Under the pieces are notes generated by a model. The model did not search any database, was not told where the DNA came from, and saw nothing but the letters and a program-made list of their open reading frames with translations. From an uncultured Solobacterium sp. (GTDB lineage Bacteria > Bacillota_I > Bacilli_A > Erysipelotrichales > Erysipelotrichaceae): a stretch of DNA of 15,939 nucleotides. The DNA lies in assembly GCA_937895985.1 (NCBI GenBank), contig CALBKL010000272.1, positions 1 through 15,939 on the forward strand, given 5' to 3'. Position 1 is the first letter of the stretch; each line of letters starts with the position of its first letter. Positions 7,197 through 15,031 of this stretch are shown here, one piece after another. The position numbers and the translations under genes were made by a program.

Positions 7197-7873
7197 TCTT
7201 TCACTTTTCTAAGGAAATCACTAACCCAATACTGGTCAATTTCAACCGATTCATCATCAGCTAGATATGGTTTATAGTGTTCTTCTAATGTTTGATATAG
7301 TTCTTTAGTAAAAGGAACTTCTCCTACAATGCCTTCCCCTGATTGAATTAGGAATGCATACTCATCACCACTCGTATTGAAATACATATGATCAATCTCT
7401 AGACCCTGTGATTGGATTTTTGCTAAGTCTCCTGTTACATACTTACCAATTTCAATAATACGATCATCTAGACCCAGTAGTGAAATCAGTGCTTTTTCCT
7501 GCATGTCAGATTGACTGGACACAATTCTCTTCGTGCATGTTTCAATCCATTTATTGAGCGCTTCATCTAACTTGTCACGATGATAGCGTCGATTGAACAT
7601 CAAATTCATTTCTTCATAGTCCTTCTGATTATCTGGATATCCAATCAATAGATTCTTACTACTATCATGATACATGCATGTATATAACATGTTTTGTTCC
7701 GTATGGCATTTCGAGCAGCTATGACGGAATAACTTACCACGTAGTAGGTTTGTTTCTGCAGATGGATCTAAAGCTGTATCAATGAGTGATTTGATTTTAA
7801 CCTTTTCTTTCTTCCCACAGGAATGACAAGTAATCTCTGCTTCATAGGTATTCATATCTGCTCTTTTAAACAT
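7178..7873 (-). CDS. CpXC domain protein
   Basis: 231 residues. The N-terminal part carries two Cys-x2-Cys knuckles, C16-H-S-C19 and C53-S-K-C56, separated by a stretch with SAETNLLRGKLFRHSC, which is the pattern of the CpXC domain; it probably binds zinc. The remainder is soluble, with no membrane segment or recognisable active site, and has a conserved-looking FNTSGDEYAFLIQ block near residues 164-176. The family has no established function that I know of. The gene follows the sugar kinase by 17 nt with an AGGAGA ribosome site, so the two are probably cotranscribed. Its stop overlaps the convergent nuclease gene by 4 nt. Confidence 0.8.
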   Translation of the reverse strand: MFKRADMNTYEAEITCHSCGKKEKVKIKSLIDTALDPSAETNLLRGKLFRHSCSKCHTEQNMLYTCMYHDSSKNLLIGYPDNQKDYEEMNLMFNRRYHRDKLDEALNKWIETCTKRIVSSQSDMQEKALISLLGLDDRIIEIGKYVTGDLAKIQSQGLEIDHMYFNTSGDEYAFLIQSGEGIVGEVPFTKELYQTLEEHYKPYLADDESVEIDQYWVSDFLRKVKEKQSQS

Positions 7874-7890
7874 GGTATTCTCCTAAACTG

Positions 7891-8838
7891 TTATTTCTGT
7901 AATTCCTCTAATGTTGGGGCTGCATTCATCGCACCCTTTTTCGTCGTAACGATGGCAGCTGCGTGATTTGCAAAGCATAATCCCTCTTTCATCATTTCTG
8001 GTGAAATATAATCTGGCTTTTGTTTGTGATGATCTAAGTAGTATAGTAATGCGCCTACGAAAGTATCTCCTGCACCGGTTGTATCAATAGGGTCGACCTT
8101 ACGTGCATCCGCATGGCTATGACAATGCTTTAAGTACGCATCACTACCCTCTGGGCCATACGTAACGATTACATGTTCTACGCCATATTGTTTGACTACT
8201 TCGATGGCTTCTTTAACACTTGTCTTACCTGTAATAAATTCGACTTCATCATCTGCCATTTTTACAATATTTGCATATTTCATAAAAGATAGTACTGTCT
8301 GTCTGCACTCTTCTAAATCATCCCAAAGATCTTTTCTAATATTTGGGTCAAACAAGATTGTCGCATTCGCTGCTTTAGCCTTTTGTAATAAGTACTCTGT
8401 TGCATACTTTACAGGATACTCTACTAAGTCAACAGAGCCAAAACTGATATAGTCTTCACTTGTAAATTCTACCTCTTCAACATCACGCTTATCTAAGAGT
8501 AAATCTGCGCTTGGATTGCGATAGAAACTAAAATCACGTTGACCATCTTCTGCAAGACTAACAAAGGCTAAGGCTGTCTTTGCCTTCTTTGTTGTCTTTA
8601 AATATCTTGTATTAACACCATAATTTTGAATGGTATCTTTTAAGAAATGTCCAAATGAGTCATCTCCAACCATTCCAATAAAATAAGATTCAGCCCCAAG
8701 TTTCGCAGCTGCTACAGCCACATTGGCAGGTGCTCCACCAGGTCTTTTCTGAAAGGCATCCACTGCACTTAGATTTGCGGCTGTCTGTACTGGAATAAAG
8801 TCAATTAAAGCTTCCCCGATTGTATAGATTTTTCCCAT
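7891..8838 (-). CDS. PfkB-family carbohydrate kinase, fructokinase type
   Basis: 315 residues, standard for ribokinase/PfkB sugar kinases. The N-terminal MGKIYTIGEALIDFIP and GGAPANVA (34-41) are substrate-side motifs of the family. The C-terminal signature DTTGAGDTF (252-260) holds the catalytic base D258 and the anion hole. The nearest recognised group is fructokinase (ScrK-like), which phosphorylates fructose with ATP to fructose-6-phosphate; other sugars such as 2-keto-3-deoxygluconate cannot be excluded from sequence alone. It is cytoplasmic. GGAGA lies 8 nt before the ATG. It heads a two-gene unit with the CpXC gene. No sugar transporter or regulator is beside it, so the sugar must enter by a system encoded elsewhere. 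Confidence 0.88.
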   Translation of the reverse strand: MGKIYTIGEALIDFIPVQTAANLSAVDAFQKRPGGAPANVAVAAAKLGAESYFIGMVGDDSFGHFLKDTIQNYGVNTRYLKTTKKAKTALAFVSLAEDGQRDFSFYRNPSADLLLDKRDVEEVEFTSEDYISFGSVDLVEYPVKYATEYLLQKAKAANATILFDPNIRKDLWDDLEECRQTVLSFMKYANIVKMADDEVEFITGKTSVKEAIEVVKQYGVEHVIVTYGPEGSDAYLKHCHSHADARKVDPIDTTGAGDTFVGALLYYLDHHKQKPDYISPEMMKEGLCFANHAAAIVTTKKGAMNAAPTLEELQK

Positions 8839-8863
8839 ATATTTTCTCCAACTTTACATACTG

Positions 8864-8893
8864 ATTTTACCCTTTTTAATCATACTAGTGCAA
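8864..8893 (-). promoter_or_regulatory. Candidate promoter for the sugar kinase
   Basis: On the minus strand, TTGCAC (8888-8893) and TAAAAT (8864-8869) are separated by 18 bp, about 25 nt upstream of the start codon. An alternative -10, TATGAT, lies within the spacer. The rest of the 8839-8974 gap shows nothing else that I recognise. Confidence 0.35.
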
Positions 8894-8974
8894 TCATTCC
8901 CATCATTTTTATTATCTTTTTTCTACTGAAAAAACCTGTCTATTTATTTATACATATACGATGTATCTTACAAC

Positions 8975-9002
8975 AAAAAAACCAAAGCACATTGTGCCTT
9001 GG
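8975..9002 (-). terminator. Rho-independent terminator of the rubrerythrin gene
   Basis: On the minus strand a 9-bp stem (CCAAGGCAC with GTGCTTTGG, one G-U pair) with a 3-nt AAT loop is followed by seven U residues. It begins 15 nt after the rubrerythrin stop codon and separates this gene from the sugar kinase. Confidence 0.9.
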
Positions 9003-9017
9003 CATATATTTATACTA

Positions 9018-9566
9018 TTAATAATTCTCTGCGTGAATTTCAAAGAATGCTTGTGGGTGATGACATACTGGGCAAACTTCTGGGGCTTCCATACCAACAA
9101 CGATATGACCACAGTTACGGCATTCCCAAATCTTCACTTCGCTCTTCTTGAATACTTCCTGCATTTCTACATTCTGAAGTAACTTTCTGTAACGTTCTTC
9201 ATGCATCTTTTCGATAGCACCAACACCTCTAAACTGAGCAGCTAGGTCGTGGAAGCCTTCTTCTTCCGCATCCTTTGCCATACGTTCATACATGTCAGTC
9301 CACTCGTAGTTTTCACCATTTGCAGCTGCTTGTAAGTTTTCCTTAACATCACCAAGCATGCCTAATGCCTTAAACCAAAGCTTTGCATGTTCCTTTTCAT
9401 TTTCGGCTGTCTTTAAGAATAGAGCAGCGATTTGTTCAAAGCCTGCTTTCTTAGCTACAGAAGCGAAGAATGTATACTTGTTTCTAGCTTCTGATTCTCC
9501 TCTAAATGCTTCTAAGAGGTTCTTTTCAGTTTTAGTACCTGCATAAGGGTTCTTTTTGTTTTCCAT
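9018..9566 (-). CDS. Rubrerythrin
   Basis: 182 residues. The N-terminal ferritin-like four-helix domain shows the paired Glu and ExxH motifs of a diiron site (E24 in GESEARN, ENEKEH at 55-60, EKMHEE at 119-124). A C-terminal rubredoxin-like knuckle has C149-x2-C152 and C165-x2-C168 for one iron. Rubrerythrins reduce hydrogen peroxide to water in the cytoplasm of anaerobes. An upstream frame-compatible ATG would add eight residues, but GGAGGAG lies 7 nt before the ATG at 9566, which also gives the family-typical start [11 protein letters not shown], so that start is used. The gene stands alone between two terminators, so it is probably monocistronic. Confidence 0.95.
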   Translation of the reverse strand: MENKKNPYAGTKTEKNLLEAFRGESEARNKYTFFASVAKKAGFEQIAALFLKTAENEKEHAKLWFKALGMLGDVKENLQAAANGENYEWTDMYERMAKDAEEEGFHDLAAQFRGVGAIEKMHEERYRKLLQNVEMQEVFKKSEVKIWECRNCGHIVVGMEAPEVCPVCHHPQAFFEIHAENY

Positions 9567-9573
9567 TATTTTT

Positions 9574-9580
9574 CTCCTCC
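9574..9580 (-). promoter_or_regulatory. Ribosome binding site that fixes the rubrerythrin start
   Basis: GGAGGAG on the minus strand lies 7 nt before the ATG at 9566. The alternative upstream ATG at 9590 would place this motif inside the coding sequence and lacks a comparable site of its own. Confidence 0.8.
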
Positions 9581-9624
9581 ATGTTTCCACACACTCTCTT
9601 CGGAAACCATACTAATCTTCTTCC

Positions 9625-9648
9625 TATCGTCGTAGAAAGTCAACGATA
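9625..9648. promoter_or_regulatory. Inverted repeat upstream of rubrerythrin
   Basis: TATCGT (9625-9630) and ACGATA (9643-9648) form a perfect 6-bp inverted repeat with a 12-bp spacer, about 60-80 nt upstream of the rubrerythrin start. A TATAGT (minus strand, 9651-9656) lies directly upstream and could be a -10 box, which would place the repeat at the start of the transcript, where a repressor would act. No known regulator site was matched. Confidence 0.3.
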
Positions 9649-9677
9649 TTACTATAGATTTCATCAATCTTTTGCAT

Positions 9678-9701
9678 AAAAAAAACATTCCCTTAGGAAC
9701 G
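9678..9701 (-). terminator. Terminator of the SemiSWEET gene
   Basis: On the minus strand a 6-bp stem (CGTTCC with GGAATG, one G-U pair) with a 4-nt loop is followed by eight U residues. It starts 4 nt after the stop codon. The stem is short but the U-tract is strong. Confidence 0.8.
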
Positions 9702-9705
9702 CTTT

Positions 9706-9963
9706 CTAAAGTGCTGTAATTGCGGCGATTGCGCCAAAGAATACACCAGGTAAATTTGCCATCATTAGTGGCCAATCCTTCTTTTCTTGCAGAAATCCAT
9801 ATGTCACCCATAATGAACAGTTTATTGCCGCAACCATAGGTTGTAGGAAACCACTCTTCATTCCATGTAGGTTATTCATAATTTGTGGGAAGTAGGAAAC
9901 ATACATTAACATTGCTGTACATGTCGCAATCCATCCTAGTGTTTTTAATACCTTTTGATTCAT
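9706..9963 (-). CDS. SemiSWEET-type (MtN3/PQ-loop) small membrane transporter
   Basis: 85 residues with three membrane segments, the size of a bacterial SemiSWEET, which works as a dimer. The family PQ motif is present (YVSYFPQIMNN, residues about 21-31), followed by an AAINCSLWVTYG block (about 45-56) and a third segment containing NLPGVFFGAIAAITAL. Known SemiSWEETs carry sugars down a gradient across the membrane; the substrate here cannot be told. A GTG directly precedes the ATG; GAGGGGG is 8 nt before the ATG and 5 nt before the GTG, so the ATG is preferred and one residue is in doubt. It is a separate unit with its own terminator; the 9967-10085 stretch upstream shows no clear promoter. 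Confidence 0.85.
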   Translation of the reverse strand: MNQKVLKTLGWIATCTAMLMYVSYFPQIMNNLHGMKSGFLQPMVAAINCSLWVTYGFLQEKKDWPLMMANLPGVFFGAIAAITAL

Positions 9964-10085
9964 CACTTATACCCCCTCTTTCTGGATATCGCTCTTCAAG
10001 ATATGTATATTAAGAACGAACGCAAGCATTTTACTACATTCCTTTCTTTTATGTAAGATATTTTTTCAAATGAATTATGTGAAAT

Positions 10086-10111
10086 AAAAAATCCGGAGCT
10101 CCGGATTTTTT
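10086..10111 (-). terminator. Perfectly palindromic, bidirectional terminator after ldh
   Basis: Six A, the self-complementary ATCCGGAGCTCCGGAT core and six T form a perfect 26-bp palindrome, beginning 1 nt after the lactate dehydrogenase stop. On either strand it gives a GC-rich hairpin followed by a U-tract, so it can terminate in both directions. Confidence 0.93.
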
Positions 10112-10112
10112 G

Positions 10113-11069
10113 TTAGAATTCTACGCCTTCCATCGTCTTCTTTAAGACAGCTGCAGATTCCGCAAGCTTTGTACGTTCCTCTTCACTCAGGGAGATTGGT
10201 ACTAATTCTTCAACACCATTTCTTCCAACAATTGCTGGAACACTGAGTGCTACATCATTGATGCCATATTCACCATGTAATGCAGTTGATACAGGTAAGA
10301 TAGATTTTTCATCACGTAAGATTGCACGACAGATTCTTACAACTGACATTGCAATTCCGTAGTAAGTAGCGTTCTTTCTTTCAATAATCTTATACGCCGC
10401 ATTCTTAACATCTTCTGCAATATCTTCTTGAGCAACCTTCATGTCAAGGTCACCACCCATACCTCTTAACGCGAAGAAGTCAGCGAGTGGAACACCTGAT
10501 ACATTTGCCATAGACCATGTGCAGATTTCAGAATCACCATGTTCACCGATAACATATGCGTGAACAGAACGTGAGTCAACATCCAAACGTGTTCCTAATA
10601 GATATCTTAGACGTGCAGAGTCTAATACAGTACCTGAGCCAAATACACGATTCTCTGGCATGCCAGAAGCCTTCTGTGCATAGTAAGTTAAGATATCAAC
10701 TGGATTAGCTACAATCAATAAGATTCCTTCAGGATTTTGTGCCTTAATTTCAGCCATAATACCAGAGTGAATCTGGATATTCTTCTTGATTAAGTCAAGA
10801 CGTGTTTCTCCTGGCTTTTGAGCAGCACCAGCTGTAACAATAATGATAGCCGCATCCTTAATATCGGAATAATCACCCGCATAGATATTCATTGGTGAAC
10901 TAATGGAAGTACCATGACCAATATCCATAGCCTCACCTTCAGCCTTTGCATGATTTACATCTAATAAAACCATTTCTGAAAACAGTCCACTTTGCATTAG
11001 TGCAAATGCACTGGAAGATCCAACAAACCCACAGCCTACAACAGCTACTTTACGAAAATTAATACTCAT
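10113..11069 (-). CDS. ldh: L-lactate dehydrogenase
   Basis: 318 residues. The Rossmann NAD-binding motif VGCGFVG is at 11-17, with D37 ending the second strand (LLD) for the NADH ribose. The substrate loop GAAQKPGETRLDL carries Q84, which marks lactate rather than malate dehydrogenase, and R90. Also visible are N122, R153 in DSARLRY, and catalytic H177 in IGEHGDSE. The enzyme reduces pyruvate to L-lactate with NADH, regenerating NAD in fermentation; R155 and H170 match positions used for fructose-1,6-bisphosphate activation in related enzymes. An in-frame upstream ATG at 11126 would add 19 residues, but that stretch contains the TATAAT promoter box, and AAAGGA lies 10 nt before the ATG at 11069. 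The gene stands alone, with a terminator on each side. Confidence 0.96.
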   Translation of the reverse strand: MSINFRKVAVVGCGFVGSSSAFALMQSGLFSEMVLLDVNHAKAEGEAMDIGHGTSISSPMNIYAGDYSDIKDAAIIIVTAGAAQKPGETRLDLIKKNIQIHSGIMAEIKAQNPEGILLIVANPVDILTYYAQKASGMPENRVFGSGTVLDSARLRYLLGTRLDVDSRSVHAYVIGEHGDSEICTWSMANVSGVPLADFFALRGMGGDLDMKVAQEDIAEDVKNAAYKIIERKNATYYGIAMSVVRICRAILRDEKSILPVSTALHGEYGINDVALSVPAIVGRNGVEELVPISLSEEERTKLAESAAVLKKTMEGVEF

Positions 11070-11105
11070 ATTTAACATATCCTTTCTGTTTTTAGATACG
11101 TCTAC

Positions 11106-11134
11106 ATTATAGGCAATTCCTTCCAAAATTTCAC
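11106..11134 (-). promoter_or_regulatory. ldh promoter
   Basis: On the minus strand a perfect TATAAT (11106-11111) lies 17 bp from GTGAAA (11129-11134). It would give a leader of about 30 nt containing the AAAGGA ribosome site. No clear Rex or catabolite-control site was found nearby. Confidence 0.65.
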
Positions 11135-11146
11135 TTAATGTTATTT

Positions 11147-11188
11147 AAAAAAACTTCTTACGATTTGTTAATTTTCTCGCAAGAAGTT
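11147..11188 (-). terminator. Terminator of the Na/Pi cotransporter gene
   Basis: On the minus strand a 12-bp stem (AACTTCTTGCGA with TCGTAAGAAGTT, one G-U pair) with a 13-nt loop is followed by a run of U residues (plus-strand A tract at 11147-11151). It starts 11 nt after the stop codon. Confidence 0.88.
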
Positions 11189-11199
11189 TTGCTTATCAA

Positions 11200-12882
11200 C
11201 TATTTTGTTGTATCTGTCAGTGTTGGATTAAAGCTAGCATCTACATAATCTAATAGCGCTGACTTGGCAATATTACAGCAGTGGTCACCCATACGCTCTA
11301 ATGTACCAAGAATATCACAGTAGATTGAAGCAGCCACAGAAGATTCACATTGGTTCTTAGACATACGTGTAAAGTGTGCTTGACGAGCCACATACTCTGC
11401 CTTATCCATCTCTTCTTCTAATGCCATTAACTCTTCGTAGATAATCTTATCTTTTGTTCGGTACACTGCAATTGCCTTTGCGTACATTTCTTTAAACTTA
11501 TCATACATACCGTTGATGTCAGCCATCGCAAAGGATGTTAGTTCACTACGGTCTTCTTGAACCATCTTATAAAACTCAGAGAGGTTCATAGATAAGTCTC
11601 CTAAACGCTCTAAGTTCTTAATAATTTCAAGATCTCTACGAATATCAGCTTGGTCAACATCTGTTAAATTCGAACTGGATGAAACTTGAACTAAGAACTC
11701 TGTAATCTTACGGTCTAGAGAATTGATCATCGATTCAGCTTGTCTTAAGTTTTCAAAGTCTTCATCTGTACCAGGTTTATTCAAGAAAGCACGCGAATCA
11801 GAGACGTCCTCGCCTACAACATCTGCCAGTTTAAAAATCGCATCTCTAGCTGCAGAAATCGCAACCGCAGGAAGTTCAGTACTAGCAAGATGAGCGTCCA
11901 ACTCATCGATATTAATTTCAATCTTCTTAGGTTCTTCACCACGAACAATCAAACGAATTAGTGCTGTAAATTGACGAAGTAGTGGGAAGAATACAATTGT
12001 CGCACTCGTATTAAATACGATATGTGCTACCGCTATCTGCATCATTCCACCAATATGTAACTCTCCGCAAATCCATTGAATAAAGTTTGCGTATGGAACT
12101 AAGAACACCATGCCAATGGTTGTACCAATAATATTGAATAAGATATGAATGCCCGCTGTTCTTTTAGCTGCTGTAGAACCACCAATTGAAGCTAAGATAC
12201 CCGTAACAGTTGTACCAATATTAGCACCAAATACGAATGGTAATACGGCACTAAATGTAAGTGCACCAGCTTCATACATCTTCTGTACGACACCAATTGT
12301 CGCAGCTGATGCTTGTACTGCACCAGTCATGATTGTACCAGCAAGTAGTGATAAGAATGGATTTGTGGACATAGCTTCCGCAAAGGACATAAATGCAGGC
12401 ACATCTTTAATTGCCGCAAGTTCATCACCCATCGAATTCAAACCAAAGAAAATCAAACCAAAACCAAGAATAATATATCCAGTACTCTTAATCTTCTGCT
12501 TCTTACCAAAGCAGATAATCATCGCACCAACAAATACGAAGTATAAAACAAAGCTATCAATATCCAAGGAAATCAACAATGATGTAACCGTTGTACCAAT
12601 ATTGGCACCCATTACAATACCAGCAGCCTGTTCCAAGTTCATAAGACCTGCACGAACTAAACCAATCGTAATTGCGGTTGAAGCCGAACTTGACTGCATA
12701 ACAATTGTAATCGCAATACCAATCAATAAAGCACTGAATGGATTGGTTGTATATTTATCAATATAATCTCTCAATTTATCACCAGCAACAGCTTTTAAGC
12801 CATCGCCCATGAAATTGATACCAATCAAGAATAGACCAAAGCCACCTAGGATAATATCCCATCTAATGGATGTAAGTTCCAT
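11200..12882 (-). CDS. Na/Pi cotransporter family protein with C-terminal PhoU-like domain
   Basis: 560 residues. The membrane part (about 1-315) holds two inverted NaPi-II repeats: QSSSA (63-67) with GANIGTT (92-98), and QASAA (190-194) with GANIGTT (219-225). The region from about 335 to 550 is helical and charged, with the PhoU-like features SLDRKITEFLV and GTLERMGDHCCNIA. Proteins of this NptA/YjbB type carry phosphate with sodium across the membrane, in or out. The start is ambiguous by one residue: two adjacent ATG codons lie 1 and 4 nt after GGAGG, and the second (12882) is used because it has the more workable spacing. Upstream is the radical SAM gene, but a 127-nt gap and a candidate promoter suggest separate transcription. 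Confidence 0.92.
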   Translation of the reverse strand: MELTSIRWDIILGGFGLFLIGINFMGDGLKAVAGDKLRDYIDKYTTNPFSALLIGIAITIVMQSSSASTAITIGLVRAGLMNLEQAAGIVMGANIGTTVTSLLISLDIDSFVLYFVFVGAMIICFGKKQKIKSTGYIILGFGLIFFGLNSMGDELAAIKDVPAFMSFAEAMSTNPFLSLLAGTIMTGAVQASAATIGVVQKMYEAGALTFSAVLPFVFGANIGTTVTGILASIGGSTAAKRTAGIHILFNIIGTTIGMVFLVPYANFIQWICGELHIGGMMQIAVAHIVFNTSATIVFFPLLRQFTALIRLIVRGEEPKKIEINIDELDAHLASTELPAVAISAARDAIFKLADVVGEDVSDSRAFLNKPGTDEDFENLRQAESMINSLDRKITEFLVQVSSSSNLTDVDQADIRRDLEIIKNLERLGDLSMNLSEFYKMVQEDRSELTSFAMADINGMYDKFKEMYAKAIAVYRTKDKIIYEELMALEEEMDKAEYVARQAHFTRMSKNQCESSVAASIYCDILGTLERMGDHCCNIAKSALLDYVDASFNPTLTDTTK

Positions 12883-12947
12883 CATTCCTCCTGTGGATCA
12901 TTAGACCCCTTAAAATCTCCCCATCTAAAACACACGGAAACAAATTC

Positions 12948-12976
12948 AATTTAAAATATTTTAGGCTAAAATTCAA
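12948..12976 (-). promoter_or_regulatory. Candidate promoter for the Na/Pi cotransporter
   Basis: On the minus strand TTGAAT (12971-12976) and TAAATT (12948-12953) are separated by 17 bp. Both boxes match the consensus at four of six positions. A PhoB-type box was not seen. Confidence 0.35.
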
Positions 12977-13012
12977 GCATTTTTCGCATTCAACTCTTCT
13001 AACCCGTACACA

Positions 13013-13936
13013 TTATTTTAACAATTTACAGCCCTGTATATAATTTTTTATCTTCAACATATGATTAATCAAATTTAATACACGACGCTTGTCTGTACTC
13101 CATAGTGGTGCAATCAAATCCTCCGCATTTCCATCTCCTGTTAAGCGATGGATAACGATATGTTCATCTAAATGCGCAATACATTCTGTCACAAGTTCTA
13201 CATACTCATCCATCTCTAAAACATGATATTGAGATGGATTAGATACATACTGTACGCCTAATCTTGTATTCTTTAGGTAATGCAATAACTGTAACTTCAC
13301 ACCATCAATCTGACAGGCATTTAAATGTTCGATTGTTTCTAACAACATCTTTTGATCCTCGCCTGGAAGACCGATAATAATGTGCACAATCACTTCTATA
13401 TCGATAGCCTTTAGATTCTTGACTGCTTCATCAAATACTTCAAGTGGATATCCACGATTCATCCACTTTGCAGTACTTTCATGAATCGTTTGTAGGCCAA
13501 GCTCAACCCAAATAAATTTGTTTAGGTACTTTTCTTTTAACTCTTTTAAAAGTTCTATAACATCTTTTTCCAAACAGTCAGGTCTAGTCGCAATGGAAAT
13601 CCCTGCAAACAAGTCATCCTCTAAGGCTGCTGTAAAGATTTCTCGAAGTTTGCTAGTAGGAGCGTAAGTATTTGTAAAGGATTGGAAATATGCGATATAG
13701 TCACCCTTTGGTATCTCTTGGTGATTATAAATCAGTTCTTCTCTGCTTAAACGCTTCCCCTCGTAATAAATCGCGAAATCTCCTGAACCTCCCTCACCAC
13801 AAAAGATACAACCTCCAACAGCGACTTTTCCATCACGATTTGGACAGGTCATTCCTGTTTCAAGTGCTACTTTATATAGCTTTCGTCCAAAGGTATCTTT
13901 AAGATATTGCGGAAGTGAATAATACAGTTGTTTCAT
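13013..13936 (-). CDS. TIGR01212-family radical SAM protein (YhcC-like)
   Basis: 307 residues. The iron-sulfur cysteines follow this family's spacing, C31-x11-C43-x2-C46 (CPNRDGKVAVGGCIFC), rather than the usual Cx3Cx2C. Further family marks are YFQSFTNTYAP (about 83-93), ATRPDCL, WVELGLQT, and HIIIGLPGE. It should bind a 4Fe-4S cluster and S-adenosylmethionine in the cytoplasm; the substrate of the family was not known to me, though related proteins are discussed as nucleic acid or tRNA modifiers. The start follows the mupG stop by 44 nt. No good ribosome site is present (only AGAG), and a TAGAAT lies exactly 6 nt before the ATG. No terminator was seen after the gene. Confidence 0.9.
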   Translation of the reverse strand: MKQLYYSLPQYLKDTFGRKLYKVALETGMTCPNRDGKVAVGGCIFCGEGGSGDFAIYYEGKRLSREELIYNHQEIPKGDYIAYFQSFTNTYAPTSKLREIFTAALEDDLFAGISIATRPDCLEKDVIELLKELKEKYLNKFIWVELGLQTIHESTAKWMNRGYPLEVFDEAVKNLKAIDIEVIVHIIIGLPGEDQKMLLETIEHLNACQIDGVKLQLLHYLKNTRLGVQYVSNPSQYHVLEMDEYVELVTECIAHLDEHIVIHRLTGDGNAEDLIAPLWSTDKRRVLNLINHMLKIKNYIQGCKLLK

Positions 13937-13942
13937 ATCTCT

Positions 13943-13948
13943 ATTCTA
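13943..13948 (-). promoter_or_regulatory. Possible -10 box before the radical SAM gene
   Basis: TAGAAT on the minus strand sits 6 nt before the ATG at 13936, the same spacing as in front of the LtaS-like and Mrr-type genes. The -35 region is poor and AGAG before the ATG may serve as a weak ribosome site, so this is tentative. Confidence 0.25.
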
Positions 13949-13980
13949 TGATGAAATGTATAAGAAAAGAAGATACTTTA

Positions 13981-15030
13981 TTACATATCTTCTCTTACAA
14001 ACCGAATCTTCATACCACCTTTGACTAATTTGAGAATCGATAAGTCCTTAGGTGATACATGACCAATGATATTGACACGATTATCTGCTGGTAGTGGACT
14101 GCGTACAATCTGTACTTCACCTGCATATCGTAAGTACGCATCATTATCCATTGTGATAGCTCCAACTTCGCGTGTAATTGTATTATTTGGCACGATATGC
14201 TCATCTACCTTCTTTAATAAACGTGCTTCTTCTACACGAATAATCCAAGAAGGACTATCGATACGACAAGTTACTTCCTTATCATAGAAATGTTCCGCAT
14301 GTTTTAAAGTGGCTGGAATATCAATTACCCCTGTATCGCAATACGATTGAATGCGCTGTATCTCATATGCACTGATTCCAGGATCTCCTACAAATACTTG
14401 ATCTACATGATACTTTAACGTTAGCTCCATAAACGCTGCGTATGGAGAAATATGGCGATGATGTTCCAGAGTTGGTAAACCCTCAAAGATAGGTCCACGC
14501 TTTAATACATCCCCTGGGATGAAGGCAATCACGTGGAGACCTGCAGCCTGTAATGACTGTGTAATCTTTAAGAAGTACTCGTCATCTAGCCCTGTTTCAC
14601 TACGTGGATAGTAGTTATGCATGGCAAGGATTTCTTTTCCTTCACGCACCAAGTCTTCTACTTCATCCACACGAATGGTGGATGCGTTTAGTACAATTGG
14701 CATCTCTTTTGCTAACGCTAGCATCTCCGCATGGTCAAAACCATAATCCAAGCGCAATGCATATACATCTAGTAACTTCGCAATTTCTCGTACGGATGAA
14801 ACATGGAATAACTCCAATGATTTTGTAGATACATCTGCCACGATACGGAAGCCTTCTTCGTTTAACCATGTACACATTGCATGCATGTCTTTTGTGTATG
14901 TATCACTAAACTCTTCTGCAATGTGTAATGATACAAATACAAGTGGATGATTTTTCCCTACACCTTGTAAGTATGCCTTCTGTTTTTCAAATGTGCTTAA
15001 GAATACAGAATATCCTAGTGAATTTGCCAT
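13981..15030 (-). CDS. mupG: MupG-family 6-phospho-N-acetylmuramidase (DUF871)
   Basis: 349 residues. An N-terminal TIM-barrel-like part (about 1-235) has the family blocks LGYSVFLS at the start, HNYYPRSETGLD (138-149), RGPIFEGLPTLEHHR (178-192) and VGDPG (214-218). A smaller C-terminal beta domain (about 240-349) is cyclophilin-like. MupG of S. aureus hydrolyses MurNAc-6-P-GlcNAc, the phosphorylated peptidoglycan disaccharide, inside the cell; its product is the MurQ substrate. Here the gene follows murQ by one nucleotide, which supports the same role. A longer frame-open start at 15066 was rejected because it would lie inside murQ, while GGAG is 7 nt before the ATG at 15030. Substrate specificity is inferred from family and neighbour. 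Confidence 0.9.
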   Translation of the reverse strand: MANSLGYSVFLSTFEKQKAYLQGVGKNHPLVFVSLHIAEEFSDTYTKDMHAMCTWLNEEGFRIVADVSTKSLELFHVSSVREIAKLLDVYALRLDYGFDHAEMLALAKEMPIVLNASTIRVDEVEDLVREGKEILAMHNYYPRSETGLDDEYFLKITQSLQAAGLHVIAFIPGDVLKRGPIFEGLPTLEHHRHISPYAAFMELTLKYHVDQVFVGDPGISAYEIQRIQSYCDTGVIDIPATLKHAEHFYDKEVTCRIDSPSWIIRVEEARLLKKVDEHIVPNNTITREVGAITMDNDAYLRYAGEVQIVRSPLPADNRVNIIGHVSPKDLSILKLVKGGMKIRFVREDM

Positions 15031-15031
15031 G

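Noticed and set aside
9566..9811. Minus-strand frame spanning the rubrerythrin upstream region and the end of the SemiSWEET gene
   Set aside because: It reads through the SemiSWEET terminator and promoter region and resembles no protein; treated as chance.
10113..11069. Malate dehydrogenase as the identity of the NAD-dependent dehydrogenase
   Set aside because: The substrate loop has Gln (Q84 in AQKPGETR) where malate dehydrogenases carry Arg.
11070..11126. Upstream ATG adding 19 residues to lactate dehydrogenase
   Set aside because: The stretch contains the TATAAT promoter box and is not part of the family's N-terminus; AAAGGA is suitably placed for the ATG at 11069.
12149..12766. 205-codon plus-strand open frame opposite the Na/Pi cotransporter
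   Set aside because: It is antisense to a complete conserved membrane protein and shows no motif or start signal.
12886..13012. Terminator after the radical SAM gene
   Set aside because: Only a weak GCG-AAAAA-TGC pairing exists without a U-tract; not enough to call.
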